A stretch of DNA of 59,360 nucleotides, taken from NCBI RefSeq assembly GCF_905200055.1, contig NZ_CAJKIS010000011.1, positions 1 to 59,360 on the forward strand. The letters are read 5' to 3'. Origin of the DNA: an uncultured Fusobacterium sp. Lineage in GTDB: Bacteria > Fusobacteriota > Fusobacteriia > Fusobacteriales > Fusobacteriaceae. Made by a program: the position numbers and the translations under genes. Positions 38,994 to 47,661 of the stretch are shown one piece after another (position 1 is the stretch's first letter; each line of letters opens with the position of its first letter). The notes beneath the pieces were generated by a model. The model ran no database searches. It saw only the letters and a list, made by a program, of their open reading frames with translations, and had not been told where the DNA came from.

Positions 38994-40778
38994 ATGGGAA
39001 AAGATAATGAACTAAAGAATAAAAATATTAATTTTTCTGTAGGTTTTGAAGAGTTTAAAGAAAAAGAAGATAAAAAAGGTTGCTTTGAAGGCTTATTAGT
39101 AAATTATAACCATAAAAATTTGGCACATGGTTATTATAAATTTACTAAAGGTAGTATGAAAATAAATGAAAATAAAACAATGCTTCTTTTATATAACCAT
39201 AGAGGGAATCAAATTCCTGTTGGAACATGTAAGGGAGTAGAAACAGACGAAGGATTTAAAATAGAAGCTTATTTACAACTTACAACTGATCAGAATGGAA
39301 ATGTTATTAACAAAGAAGCTTATGCTCTTTATGATCTGATGAAAAATCAAGGAGCTAAATTTGAACTTTCTGCTGGTGGAATAATAGAGGATGGAGAGAG
39401 TAAAGAAATAACAGAAAAAGGAAAAACAAGTTGGTTTTATGAGATAAAAAAATTCAATGCTTATGAAGGATCTATTACACCTAAAGGAGCAGTACAAGGA
39501 AGTAAAATAACTAAAATATTTAATGATGAAGGAGAGAGAAAAATGACACCACAAGAACAACAAACATTTATAGCATCACTGATAGCAGCTATGCAAAAGG
39601 AAATTTTTTCAGCACAACAAGATGAAGAGATAAAAGCATTACCAGAGAAAATTTCAGCATTAGAACAACAATTTTCAGCTATAAAAGAAACTCTTACTGA
39701 AGAGGTAAAAGAAGCTTTTAATGAGCAATTTAATGAAATTAACAATGTAATTAAAGGGCTAAAAGTAGATTTTAAACCAACTGAAGCACAAGTTTCATTT
39801 GCAGACGAATTTATGGCAGCTTTTAATACTATTACTGAAAATGGAGGAAAGTTATTACAAATAACTCCAGAAACAACATTGAAATTTGCAACACCAGCAA
39901 CAACAACAGGTGAAGGAACAAAAGCAGCAGTAAAAGCACATCAACTCTTAGGAATTTTTAAAAGATTACAAGAAGTGAATCCAGTAGTAGCTGATTTGAA
40001 TATAATTAGTATTACAGATAACTCTCTTGATCTTGATAGAGAAGAGATAGGACTGCCTGAAATAGCTTGGGTAGGGGAAGAAGATGCTAGAGAGGAGACA
40101 GATGGAGTTAAATTAAAAGATGTAAATATAGCAATGCACCAAATATATGCACTGCCAAAAATTTCAAATAAATTAATGGCATCTAACTATGTTGGATATG
40201 TTGCCTTCTTAATGGACAGAGTAGAGTATGCTTGGGGATTAAAAATAGCAAACACTATGTTTAGTGGAACAGGAACAAAACAACCAAAAGGAATTTTAAA
40301 AGAAGAGGGAATTGCAACAGTGGAATGGGATTTAGCAACATTAGATGATGCAGGAAAAGTAGATGCTCTTATAACTCTTTTTGGGAATACAAGAGATGAA
40401 ATTTCATCAAAAGCTAAATGGTATATGAGAAGAGAAACATGGACAGCTTTAACTTTATTAAAAGATAAAGATGGAAGATTACAATTAATAGATTTAAAAA
40501 ATGGTGGAGAAAGAAAACTACTTTCAAGACCTGTTGTTATTATAGACTCTGCAAATTCAGGATTAAAAACAATTGCTGAAGCAGGTAAGGGAGAACCATT
40601 CTTAGTACTTGGAGATTTTAAAGGTGGAATGCTTGGAATAACTAACCCTAAAATGAATATAAATATTAAGGACCAAATTACAGGTAAAGGATGGACTGCA
40701 TACTACATGGAAAAAGGACTTGGATTTGGAGTGGTACTTCCTGAAAACTTTAAAATTGTAAAAAATAAAGCATCTTAA
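38994..40778 (+). CDS. Fused prohead protease-major capsid protein (HK97-like)
   Basis: A 594-residue protein. Residues 15-175 look like an HK97-type prohead protease (GCFEGLLVNYNHKNLAHG, TMLLLYNHRGNQIPVG, FELSAGGIIEDGES). Residues 184-270 form a delta-like coiled linker. Residues 275-594 are an HK97 capsid fold (LDREEIGLPEIAWVGEEDAR, MHQIYALPKISNKLM, SGTGTKQPKGIL). An internal ATG at 39543 with GAAGGAGAGAG would give a separate 411-residue capsid precursor. The single frame could thus make both a minor fusion and the major capsid. Confidence 0.85.
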   Translation: MGKDNELKNKNINFSVGFEEFKEKEDKKGCFEGLLVNYNHKNLAHGYYKFTKGSMKINENKTMLLLYNHRGNQIPVGTCKGVETDEGFKIEAYLQLTTDQNGNVINKEAYALYDLMKNQGAKFELSAGGIIEDGESKEITEKGKTSWFYEIKKFNAYEGSITPKGAVQGSKITKIFNDEGERKMTPQEQQTFIASLIAAMQKEIFSAQQDEEIKALPEKISALEQQFSAIKETLTEEVKEAFNEQFNEINNVIKGLKVDFKPTEAQVSFADEFMAAFNTITENGGKLLQITPETTLKFATPATTTGEGTKAAVKAHQLLGIFKRLQEVNPVVADLNIISITDNSLDLDREEIGLPEIAWVGEEDAREETDGVKLKDVNIAMHQIYALPKISNKLMASNYVGYVAFLMDRVEYAWGLKIANTMFSGTGTKQPKGILKEEGIATVEWDLATLDDAGKVDALITLFGNTRDEISSKAKWYMRRETWTALTLLKDKDGRLQLIDLKNGGERKLLSRPVVIIDSANSGLKTIAEAGKGEPFLVLGDFKGGMLGITNPKMNINIKDQITGKGWTAYYMEKGLGFGVVLPENFKIVKNKAS

Positions 40779-40784
40779 AATAAA

Positions 40785-40804
40785 AGAGGGAGTTTTCTCC
40801 CTCT
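40785..40804 (+). terminator. Hairpin after capsid gene
   Basis: AGAGGGAG-TTTT-CTCCCTCT, a perfect 8-bp stem without a T run. It is probably an attenuator or mRNA-stabilising hairpin that sets capsid above tail expression. Confidence 0.6.
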
Positions 40805-40830
40805 ACCCTCACTATAAATAAGGAGAAAAA

Positions 40831-41340
40831 ATGGAAAGACCTGAAAATTTTTATGATAAAGAAATAGCAAAAGAACTAACAGGAATAACTAATGAACAAC
40901 TATTAAAAATTTATGTAGATGGCATAATTTCAAGAATAGAAAGAATAATAGGGTATGAGCTTGTAAAATGCGAAAAAACAGAGTTTATTCAAGGAGTTGA
41001 TACAAATGTCGTATATCTTAATAGGAAGCCTGTCGAACGTATATCGAAAGCTCTATGGCGAAATCAAGAGGTGTCTTATAGACAAGAAAAGCATAGGTTG
41101 ATTTTAACAGCTCCACTTTGTCAATCTGAATTTTTAGAAGTAACTTATACAGCAGGTTATGAATATCTTCCATATGATATTCAAATGTTTGTTTTTTCTT
41201 CTATAAAAGAGTCTATTGCAAATGAGAGTGGGTTAAAAAGTTTTAGTTTGAAAGATGTTTCATATAGTTATTTTGATAAAGTACAACAATCTGAAAATTT
41301 TAGAAGAGGAATAATAGATCTATTTGGAGTAAAGGTATGA
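40831..41340 (+). CDS. Head-tail connector (gp6-like)
   Basis: A 169-residue protein: ITNEQLLKIYVDGIISRIERIIGY at the start, VVYLNRKPVERISKALW and LEVTYTAGYEYLPYDIQ, as in gp6-like head-tail connectors. It would sit below the portal. AAGGAGAAAAA precedes the start. It overlaps the next gene by 4 nt. Confidence 0.75.
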   Translation: MERPENFYDKEIAKELTGITNEQLLKIYVDGIISRIERIIGYELVKCEKTEFIQGVDTNVVYLNRKPVERISKALWRNQEVSYRQEKHRLILTAPLCQSEFLEVTYTAGYEYLPYDIQMFVFSSIKESIANESGLKSFSLKDVSYSYFDKVQQSENFRRGIIDLFGVKV

Positions 41341-41843
41341 GTAATTTAGTAGATATAATGAATGAGTTAGATTATATGGCATTACATATGGTAGAGGTTG
41401 GAATATTAGGTATAGATAAAGATATGAAGGGAAAAGATTCTAAAACAACTATACTTGAATATGCCGTTTATAATGAGTTTGGAACTAAACACATTCCACC
41501 ACGTCCTTTTATGAGAAATGCAATAGAAAAAAATTCTAGAACTATTGAAAAATATATAGAAGCTAAAACAAATGAGGTACTTGAAGGAAAAATAACAGGG
41601 AGACAAGCTTTGATGCAATTAGGAGAGTATATGAGAGGAATAATTGTTTTGAGTATAAAAAATGCTTCAAAATGGGCAAAACCTTTAAGTCCTAAAACTA
41701 TAAAAATAAAAACTAAAGATGGACAAAAAGATAGAGGAATTCTTATAGACGAAAGCTTTTTAATAGAGTCTATTAGATATCAAATTACTTCAAAAACAGG
41801 TAAAAGAGTATATCTAAGTGATTTTAAGAAGGTGAAGAAATGA
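41337..41843 (+). CDS. HK97 gp10-like/virion morphogenesis protein
   Basis: A 168-residue protein: VGILGIDKD, then AVYNEFGTKHIPPRPFMRNAIEKN, the gp10/Mu gpG-type core, and LSPKTIKIKTKDGQKDRGILIDES. It probably acts at head completion or tail attachment. It starts inside the previous gene (ATGA overlap). Confidence 0.75.
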   Translation: MSNLVDIMNELDYMALHMVEVGILGIDKDMKGKDSKTTILEYAVYNEFGTKHIPPRPFMRNAIEKNSRTIEKYIEAKTNEVLEGKITGRQALMQLGEYMRGIIVLSIKNASKWAKPLSPKTIKIKTKDGQKDRGILIDESFLIESIRYQITSKTGKRVYLSDFKKVKK

Positions 41844-42175
41844 CAAATGTATATATTCCTTTTCATCTTCTTACAAATGTTAGAGTAAAAGTATTAAAAG
41901 AAGGGCAATGGATAAAAGGTGAGTATGTTGAAGAAAAGTCAGTTGAAAAGATAATAAAAGCAGTGTATATGCCACTTTCTTTAAATGAATTAAAAAATTA
42001 TCCTCAAGGGGCTTTGACTTTAGAGGATATGGATTTTAGGACAAAAGAAAACTTAAATTTAGGAGATATTGTTATTATAAATGAAGTTGAATGGAAAATT
42101 ATTCAGAAAGCAGATTACTCTTATATAGCAGATCTCAAGTTTTATATTTTAAGACGGAGTGATAAAGATGATTGA
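41840..42175 (+). CDS. Probable head-closure/minor neck protein
   Basis: A 111-residue protein, predicted mostly beta (VRVKVLKEGQWIKGEYVEEK, GDIVIINEVEWKIIQKADYSYIAD). Place and fold fit a head-closure or stopper protein between connector and tail terminator. It overlaps both neighbours. No specific family motif is certain. Confidence 0.55.
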   Translation: MTNVYIPFHLLTNVRVKVLKEGQWIKGEYVEEKSVEKIIKAVYMPLSLNELKNYPQGALTLEDMDFRTKENLNLGDIVIINEVEWKIIQKADYSYIADLKFYILRRSDKDD

Positions 42176-42683
42176 AGAAATAATAAAACTTCTTAATTCT
42201 ATTTCAAAAATTCCTATTATTCCAGCTTATTCAGAAAAGAATCCACCTAAGAAGCCTTATGCAACTTATTGTGTTATTTCTAAAGAAACTAAAGATTTTT
42301 TTGGTTCTTCTGAAAGAGAATATAATGCTGAAGATAATAGCAATTTAGAGAAAAGAAGATATAGAGAAATAGCTACAATTCAATTTGATATGTATGAAAA
42401 TAGTTTAGCAGGTAACTTTTTAAAAGCTCAAAGGCTTTTCGAACTAATAATATTTAATCTTCGAAAAGAGTGGGGATATATAGATGTAGGAATAGTTAAA
42501 TTTTCTAAAATAACTAATTTAAGAGAAGAGATACAAAACAAATATGAAAGAAGAGCATCTTTTGATGTCACTTTTGAATATATAAATTTAACTGTAGAAA
42601 GAAAAATTGAAATTGCAGAAACAATAGAACTTATTGCTAATAATCATAAAGTAGTTATAAAGGAGGAAAGTAATGGATTATAG
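42168..42683 (+). CDS. Probable tail terminator/neck protein
   Basis: A 171-residue protein: IPIIPAYSEKNPPKKPYATYCVIS at the start, then RREYREIATIQFDMYE-type strands and FDVTFEYINLTVE near the end, like neck/tail-terminator proteins of myophages. ATG 42168 follows GGAGTGATAAAG. It lies directly before the sheath gene, as in other contractile tails. Confidence 0.6.
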   Translation: MIEEIIKLLNSISKIPIIPAYSEKNPPKKPYATYCVISKETKDFFGSSEREYNAEDNSNLEKRRYREIATIQFDMYENSLAGNFLKAQRLFELIIFNLRKEWGYIDVGIVKFSKITNLREEIQNKYERRASFDVTFEYINLTVERKIEIAETIELIANNHKVVIKEESNGL

Positions 42684-43722
42684 AGAACCAGTGAAAATTG
42701 TAGTTGATAAAGAAATTGCTCTAACAGTAGCTGACTTAAATAAAACTCTTATTGTTACAAATGAAAAAAATGTAGATTTTGCATATTGTACTTCTTTAGA
42801 GGAAGTAGCTGAAAAATTTGGAAATAACACAAAAATATATAAAGCTGTTGAAGCTTTTTTATCACAAACAGATGGAAGTGGAAATATATTAAAGCCAGAT
42901 TTTTTTGCTGTAATGGGAGTTGAAAAGGGTGGAGATGAGGATGCTGCTTATGCAACTAAATTAAAAGCAGCCATCACTGAAGTATTAGATGAAAGTTGGT
43001 ATTGTTTAATTACAATAATGGATACAGCAAAATTAGTTGAAGAATTAAGAGCACTTATAGTTTCAGAAAGAAGAGTATATATTGCTGAAACAGGAACATA
43101 TCCTTTAGAAAATGCAGATAAGGCAAAATCTGAAAGAACACAGCTTATTTATAATACTAAGACATCTGATGGAGAGGATAGAGAATATAAATCAGCTGCA
43201 TATGCTGGGGCTGTAATTACAGCAGGAGCGGGAAATAAATGTAGTATGGTTAAACTTTCAGGAGTAAGTGCAGATGTTACAGGTGGGAAAAAGCAAGAAC
43301 TTACTAAAAATAATATCACTTTCGTTGAAAAAAGAACTTCAGAAGGATATATAGTAGCAAATGGTGGTAGAGCAATGGATGGAACTTATTTTGATGAAAC
43401 AACAGCACTAGATTGTATGATTGTAAATCTTAATGAAGCTATTCAAAAAATGCTTATTCTTAAAGGATTTCCACAAGATGAAGAGGGATATACAAGAATG
43501 GAAGAAACTATTACTTCAATTATGGAGCAATTAGGAGCAAAGGATATTCTTGCTAAAGAGAATGGTATTTATGAGTATAAAGTTACTCCTGTCACTCAAA
43601 CTAAAGAGGAGAGAATGGCAAGAACTATAAAACCAAATGTTTTATTTAGACTAAAAGGATGGGCATATTTTATAGATTTAACATTAAAACAAACTTATGA
43701 CACAGTAAATAAAAAAAATTAA
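42673..43722 (+). CDS. Tail sheath protein
   Basis: A 349-residue protein: KIVVDKEIALTVADLNKTLIVT at the start, FAVMGVEKGG, YCLITIMDTAKLVEELRAL, YAGAVITAGAGNKCSMVKL and the C-terminal WAYFIDLTLKQTYDTV. It resembles DUF3383-type sheath proteins. Its presence makes the phage a myovirus. AAAGGAGGAAAGTA precedes the start. Confidence 0.8.
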   Translation: MDYREPVKIVVDKEIALTVADLNKTLIVTNEKNVDFAYCTSLEEVAEKFGNNTKIYKAVEAFLSQTDGSGNILKPDFFAVMGVEKGGDEDAAYATKLKAAITEVLDESWYCLITIMDTAKLVEELRALIVSERRVYIAETGTYPLENADKAKSERTQLIYNTKTSDGEDREYKSAAYAGAVITAGAGNKCSMVKLSGVSADVTGGKKQELTKNNITFVEKRTSEGYIVANGGRAMDGTYFDETTALDCMIVNLNEAIQKMLILKGFPQDEEGYTRMEETITSIMEQLGAKDILAKENGIYEYKVTPVTQTKEERMARTIKPNVLFRLKGWAYFIDLTLKQTYDTVNKKN

Positions 43723-43735
43723 GGAGAGGATAAAA

Positions 43736-43825
43736 ATGTTACAAACAATGTTTTTAATGCTATGTAGTTATGCAATGGGAATTGCATCTGTAATTATTTA
43801 TAAAGCACTAAAGAAAACTAAATAG
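43736..43825 (+). CDS. Small TM peptide between sheath and tube (29 aa)
   Basis: ATG 43736 after AAGGAGAGGATAAAA gives a 29-residue peptide with one membrane helix (MLQTMFLMLCSYAMGIAS) and a basic tail (YKALKKTK). It was found by eye. A membrane peptide in the tail block is unusual; it might act in ejection or lysis, or be non-functional. Confidence 0.45.
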   Translation: MLQTMFLMLCSYAMGIASVIIYKALKKTK

Positions 43826-43836
43826 GAGGCATATAA

Positions 43837-44229
43837 ATGGGTGTAGATTTAAGTAAAAAGACGCTTATATTTAATGGATATACTATAAAGAATCCAAGAA
43901 GTATAAATATCACTCCAGCAGGAGAAACAACTAAGCTATCAGAAAAAGCTCTTTCAGGACATAGAAGAGTTATATATACACCTGATCCAAATAATACTAT
44001 AACAGTAACTGTTGAGACAGGAACACAAGATGAACTTGTACTTCTTGCAGCAGCAGAAACAGGAATTTTAGGTGCAGGATATTTTAAAGATAGTTCTGTT
44101 TCAGAATATTCAAGAGGAATTGTTTTGGCAGAAATTGGAGTGAATAAGGGAGATCTAGCAAATGATGGTGATACAGATCAAAGAGAATTTACATTAAATT
44201 GTGCAGGGTGCAAGGAGGCTTTAGTATAA
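43837..44229 (+). CDS. Tail tube protein
   Basis: A 130-residue predicted beta protein (LIFNGYTIKNPRSINITPAG, VIYTPDPNNTITVTVETGTQ, SEYSRGIVLAEIGVNKGDLA). Position after the sheath gene and before the chaperone is the fixed place of the tube gene in myophages. AGGAGGCATATAA precedes the start. Its stop overlaps the next start (TAATG). Confidence 0.7.
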   Translation: MGVDLSKKTLIFNGYTIKNPRSINITPAGETTKLSEKALSGHRRVIYTPDPNNTITVTVETGTQDELVLLAAAETGILGAGYFKDSSVSEYSRGIVLAEIGVNKGDLANDGDTDQREFTLNCAGCKEALV

Positions 44230-44624
44230 TGAGCAAAAAAACAAGAGAAGAACAACAGAAAAAAATAGCTGAAATATTAGAAAACTTTTCAAATGTGAAT
44301 TTCAAGCCTGAAGGTTTAGGAGCATTAGAGTTTGAAAAAGAAATATTCTCAAAGAATTTTGAAGTAGAAACTGTAAAATTCAGAATAGAAAGAGTTGCAT
44401 TACAAATAGCAGATAAACTTGAAAATGAAAAAGAAGATTTGAAAGCTACTGAGAAGATATTAAAAACTTTCATAGCTTTACCAGAGGAAGCTCGTTATAC
44501 TAATTTCTTTGAATTAGATTATGATGCCATGAAAGAAATAATTCAACTTATTTCACAATTCCAAGTAACTCCCTTTTTATTCACAGAAAGAGCTAGAAGA
44601 GAGGCGGAAACAGCTACAGAATAG
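44229..44624 (+). CDS. Tail assembly chaperone, upstream frame
   Basis: A 131-residue helical acidic protein (MSKKTREEQQKKIAEILENF...ELDYDAMKEIIQLISQFQVTPFLFTE). It lies between tube and tape-measure genes, as the G-type chaperone does. I chose ATG 44229 with AAGGAGG upstream; the frame from 44199 overlaps the tube gene. A second frame overlaps its end and probably yields the GT-type fusion. Confidence 0.75.
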   Translation: MSKKTREEQQKKIAEILENFSNVNFKPEGLGALEFEKEIFSKNFEVETVKFRIERVALQIADKLENEKEDLKATEKILKTFIALPEEARYTNFFELDYDAMKEIIQLISQFQVTPFLFTERARREAETATE

Positions 44625-44775
44625 ATTTGATTTATCTTTTTCAACAAGGATAAATTATTATAGAAAATCCATAGAAGAGCTCTGCATAGAAGAGGTAGAG
44701 CTCTTAACTATGGCATGGAATGATTGGGTAAAAAGAAGAAATAAAGAAATAGAGGAGGCTGGAAAAGGTGCTTAA
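44567..44775 (+). CDS. Tail assembly chaperone, frameshifted extension (T part)
   Basis: In the +1 frame (equal to -2), codons are open from 44567 to TAA 44773-44775: KELEERRKQLQNRFDLSF, then EELCIEEVELLTMAWNDWVK. There is no start codon with a Shine-Dalgarno, so it is most simply expressed as a fusion to the upstream frame by a shift between 44567 and 44624. Mu itself uses a -2 shift for this pair. The exact slip site is not clear. The end overlaps the tape-measure start. Confidence 0.65.
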
Positions 44776-46783
44776 AGGATTAACTTTAAAATTTAATGTT
44801 AGTGGAAATGGAACGGAAGCATTAAAAAAAATAAAACAATCATATAAAGAAACTGAAGAACTTTTGAAAGATCCTCTTAAAATAAATTTGAGTAATATTA
44901 TAAAAAATCCTTTTAGAAAAATAGAGGGTTATGCTTCAGAACTTATTACAAAAGGATATAGAATATCAGGAGCTTTTAAAAATGCTTTTTTAGGAATTCA
45001 GCAAGTAGGAATAAATGCTTTTAATAGAACAACAAGATCGTTGGACAGATTTATAATGAAATTTAGGCTTACTCGAAGCATAAAAAAAGGGTTTCAATCT
45101 TTCTCAGCATATTCTACAAAGGTATTTGAGAAAGCTCAAAAAAAAGCTAATACTCTTACAGGAACTTTAAAGAGAATGATGGGAGTGCTAGGGGCTGGGC
45201 TTACTATTAAAACAGCTTTCGAGGGGGCTTCAAATATAGAGCAATATAGAAATACTCTTGAAACTGTTTTAAAAGATTCAACTTTGGCACAAAAAAAACT
45301 TGCTTGGGGGAGCAGACTTGCAAACAGAACTCCTTTTGAAACTGAAGAAATTATTGGTGGATTAACCAAAATGCAATCTTATGGAATGGAGGGAGATAGG
45401 GTTTTAAAGTCTACAGGGAAAACTTATATTGAAATGATTGGAGATATGGCTTCAGCTATGAATAAACCTTTTGAACAAGCTGTGGAAGCTCTAGCAGACA
45501 GTAGAACAGGAGAACTTGAAAGATTAAAAGAATTTGGAATAACTAAGAACATGATCGGAGATTTTGCAAAGTCGCAAGGATATGGAGAAATGTTTAATAA
45601 TCAGGGGCAAATAAAAGATATTAATTTATTTAACAAGGCTTTATTTGAACTGATGAATTCCAAATTTGGTGGAGCTATGCAGAAACAAGCAAAAACTTTT
45701 AAAGGAGCTATTTCTACAATAAAAGGTGTTTTTAAATCAGGACTTTCTACTGTGGCAGGAATAGATGAATTTGGAAATGTTATAAAAAATTCTCCTTTTC
45801 AAATTATCCGGGATAAAGTTTTAGTTCCTCTTGCAGATCTCTTGGTTAAGTGGCAAGAAGACGGAACTTTTACAAAATGGGCAGAAAATCTTGCAGGAAG
45901 CATTGAAAAAACTGTAAGTATTGGAAATAAAATTATAAGTTTTTGCATTAAATGGAAAGAAGTTTTAATTCCAATGGTTTCAGCTATTACAGGATTATTT
46001 GTAATAGAAAAAGTTGCATACATGATAGGAGTGCTAAAAGCAGCTCTTGCAGGATTAAGTTTTAATCCTATTGTAATAGGAGTAGGACTTGCAATAGCAG
46101 CAGGAGTAGTTTTATACAGGAATTGGGATAAAGTAGTAGGGATATTCAAAGGGGCTTTTAATGTTTTTACAGGAGTTTTAAAAGCTTTTAAAGATGGAGT
46201 AAAAGATTTATTTTTAAAATTTTCTGAATACAGTAGAATATTTAATTTTCTTATACCGGGAAAAATAATTTTTGATGGCTTAAGAGCTTTTTGGGGAGCT
46301 TGGGATAGTAATTTAGGAATAATAGAAAATGTAAAAAATGCTTTTTCAGCTTTCTTTGCAGGATTAAAAGAAAGTATACAATCGACTGTTGATAGTTTTA
46401 AGAATCTAGGGAAAAAAATAGCAGAACTTTCTCCGGTAAAGAAAGTAAAAAAATGGTTTGGCTTTGATAATGAAGAAGAAAATGATAATAACAAAGAAAA
46501 ACCTGAAGGAAAAGTTGAAATAGATGGAAGTCACAAAACAGGACTTTCATATGTTCCTAAAGATAATTATATTGCTGAACTGCATGAGGGAGAAAGGGTA
46601 CTAACCAAAAAAGAAAATGAAAATTATTCAAAGGTAAAAACAAAATCAGGTAATATTTATAACTTGAATTTTAATATAAATACCTCAGGGAATGAAATTG
46701 ATTGGAATAGAATAGGTAGTTTAATAATTGAAAAAATAAAGAAATTTGAAGAAGAAAGAGAAATAGCAGAGGGGTTGATATAG
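44768..46783 (+). CDS. Tail tape measure protein
   Basis: A 671-residue protein. Helical N-terminus; the tape-measure core has SNIEQYRNTLETVLKDSTLAQ, TPFETEEIIGGLTKMQSYGM and DRVLKSTGKTYIEMIGDMAS. Two hydrophobic segments lie at about 400-460. The C-terminus reads HKTGLSYVPKDNYIAELHEG, a common tape-measure end. GTG 44768 follows AGGAGGCTGGAAAAG. Its length predicts a tail of about 100 nm. Confidence 0.85.
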   Translation: MLKGLTLKFNVSGNGTEALKKIKQSYKETEELLKDPLKINLSNIIKNPFRKIEGYASELITKGYRISGAFKNAFLGIQQVGINAFNRTTRSLDRFIMKFRLTRSIKKGFQSFSAYSTKVFEKAQKKANTLTGTLKRMMGVLGAGLTIKTAFEGASNIEQYRNTLETVLKDSTLAQKKLAWGSRLANRTPFETEEIIGGLTKMQSYGMEGDRVLKSTGKTYIEMIGDMASAMNKPFEQAVEALADSRTGELERLKEFGITKNMIGDFAKSQGYGEMFNNQGQIKDINLFNKALFELMNSKFGGAMQKQAKTFKGAISTIKGVFKSGLSTVAGIDEFGNVIKNSPFQIIRDKVLVPLADLLVKWQEDGTFTKWAENLAGSIEKTVSIGNKIISFCIKWKEVLIPMVSAITGLFVIEKVAYMIGVLKAALAGLSFNPIVIGVGLAIAAGVVLYRNWDKVVGIFKGAFNVFTGVLKAFKDGVKDLFLKFSEYSRIFNFLIPGKIIFDGLRAFWGAWDSNLGIIENVKNAFSAFFAGLKESIQSTVDSFKNLGKKIAELSPVKKVKKWFGFDNEEENDNNKEKPEGKVEIDGSHKTGLSYVPKDNYIAELHEGERVLTKKENENYSKVKTKSGNIYNLNFNINTSGNEIDWNRIGSLIIEKIKKFEEEREIAEGLI

Positions 46784-47326
46784 ATGAACTTTTCAATTAG
46801 AAGCCTGATGTCAAGCATAACAGAAAAAATAGAGCCTGTAAAAAAATATTTGACGGCACAAACTGTTATTTTAGAAGGTATTCCTTTGGAATTAACAAAT
46901 GAATTTTCTGAAGATTTATCTTCAGAAATTCCTGTAACAAAACTAGATGATGGTTCAAATAAAACAGATAATATTTCTAACAATCCCTCTTCATTTTCTA
47001 TAAAAGCACAAATAACAGGAGCAGATAAAGATAGAATCTATGAAAAGATAATATCTTTAGTAAAAAAAAGGCAACCTGTAAGTCTATATATAGATAAGTT
47101 GTATAGTAATTTAGGGATAACAAGTGTAAGTAAAAACATCACTACTTATACATATATTGAAATAACAATTTCATTCACACAAATGGAATATGCACATATA
47201 GAATTTATTCCGGCTCCTTCCATTGCTGCGAAACCACTTGTTTCTGAAAAAACTGAAATAAGAACAGGAAAACAAGAATGGGAGGGAGAACTTGCAAGTG
47301 AAAGCATAAAGTTAAGAGGGGAGTAA
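46784..47326 (+). CDS. Baseplate protein, Dit/DUF6046-like
   Basis: A 180-residue protein, mixed alpha/beta: LTAQTVILEGIPLELTNEF, SFSIKAQITGADKDRIYEK, TYTYIEITISFTQMEYAHI. It starts directly after the tape measure stop with GAGGGGTTGATATAG upstream. Position and strand pattern suggest a distal tail or DUF6046-like baseplate protein. Confidence 0.55.
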   Translation: MNFSIRSLMSSITEKIEPVKKYLTAQTVILEGIPLELTNEFSEDLSSEIPVTKLDDGSNKTDNISNNPSSFSIKAQITGADKDRIYEKIISLVKKRQPVSLYIDKLYSNLGITSVSKNITTYTYIEITISFTQMEYAHIEFIPAPSIAAKPLVSEKTEIRTGKQEWEGELASESIKLRGE

Positions 47327-47327
47327 T

Positions 47328-47660
47328 ATGAATTTTAAATTTAATATTATAAAAGGTTCGATACCTTATCGAACTTCAATAGTAATAAATAAAAAAGAAT
47401 TTATTTTTGATTTTAAAATGAACTCTTATGATAGGAGGATTTACATAGATTTATATGATAATCAATTAAATCCTATTTGTTATGCTGAACCTGTAAGTTT
47501 TGGGATACCTTTATGGTTTAATAAATTAGCTGATGAGAGAGGAAACTTTAATGAAAAGTTTCCAAAGGCTTATATAATTGCTAATACTAAAGACCGAATT
47601 TATAAAAAAATAACTTATGATAATATAGATGAAATAGAAATGCTTGTGAAGGAGGTTTAA
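47328..47660 (+). CDS. Baseplate plug-type protein
   Basis: A 110-residue beta protein: IPYRTSIVINKKEFIFDFKM, RRIYIDLYDNQLNPICYAEP, LWFNKLADERGNFNEKFP. This fits the small plug-domain baseplate proteins encoded between Dit-like and hub genes in simple myophages. AGAGGGGAGTAAT precedes the start. Confidence 0.6.
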   Translation: MNFKFNIIKGSIPYRTSIVINKKEFIFDFKMNSYDRRIYIDLYDNQLNPICYAEPVSFGIPLWFNKLADERGNFNEKFPKAYIIANTKDRIYKKITYDNIDEIEMLVKEV

Positions 47661-47661
47661 G

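Noticed and set aside
45799..46494. 231-codon minus-strand open frame within the tape-measure gene
   Set aside because: It is the antisense shadow of an AT-rich coding region. It lacks a binding site and any family-like motif, and the sense gene is clear.
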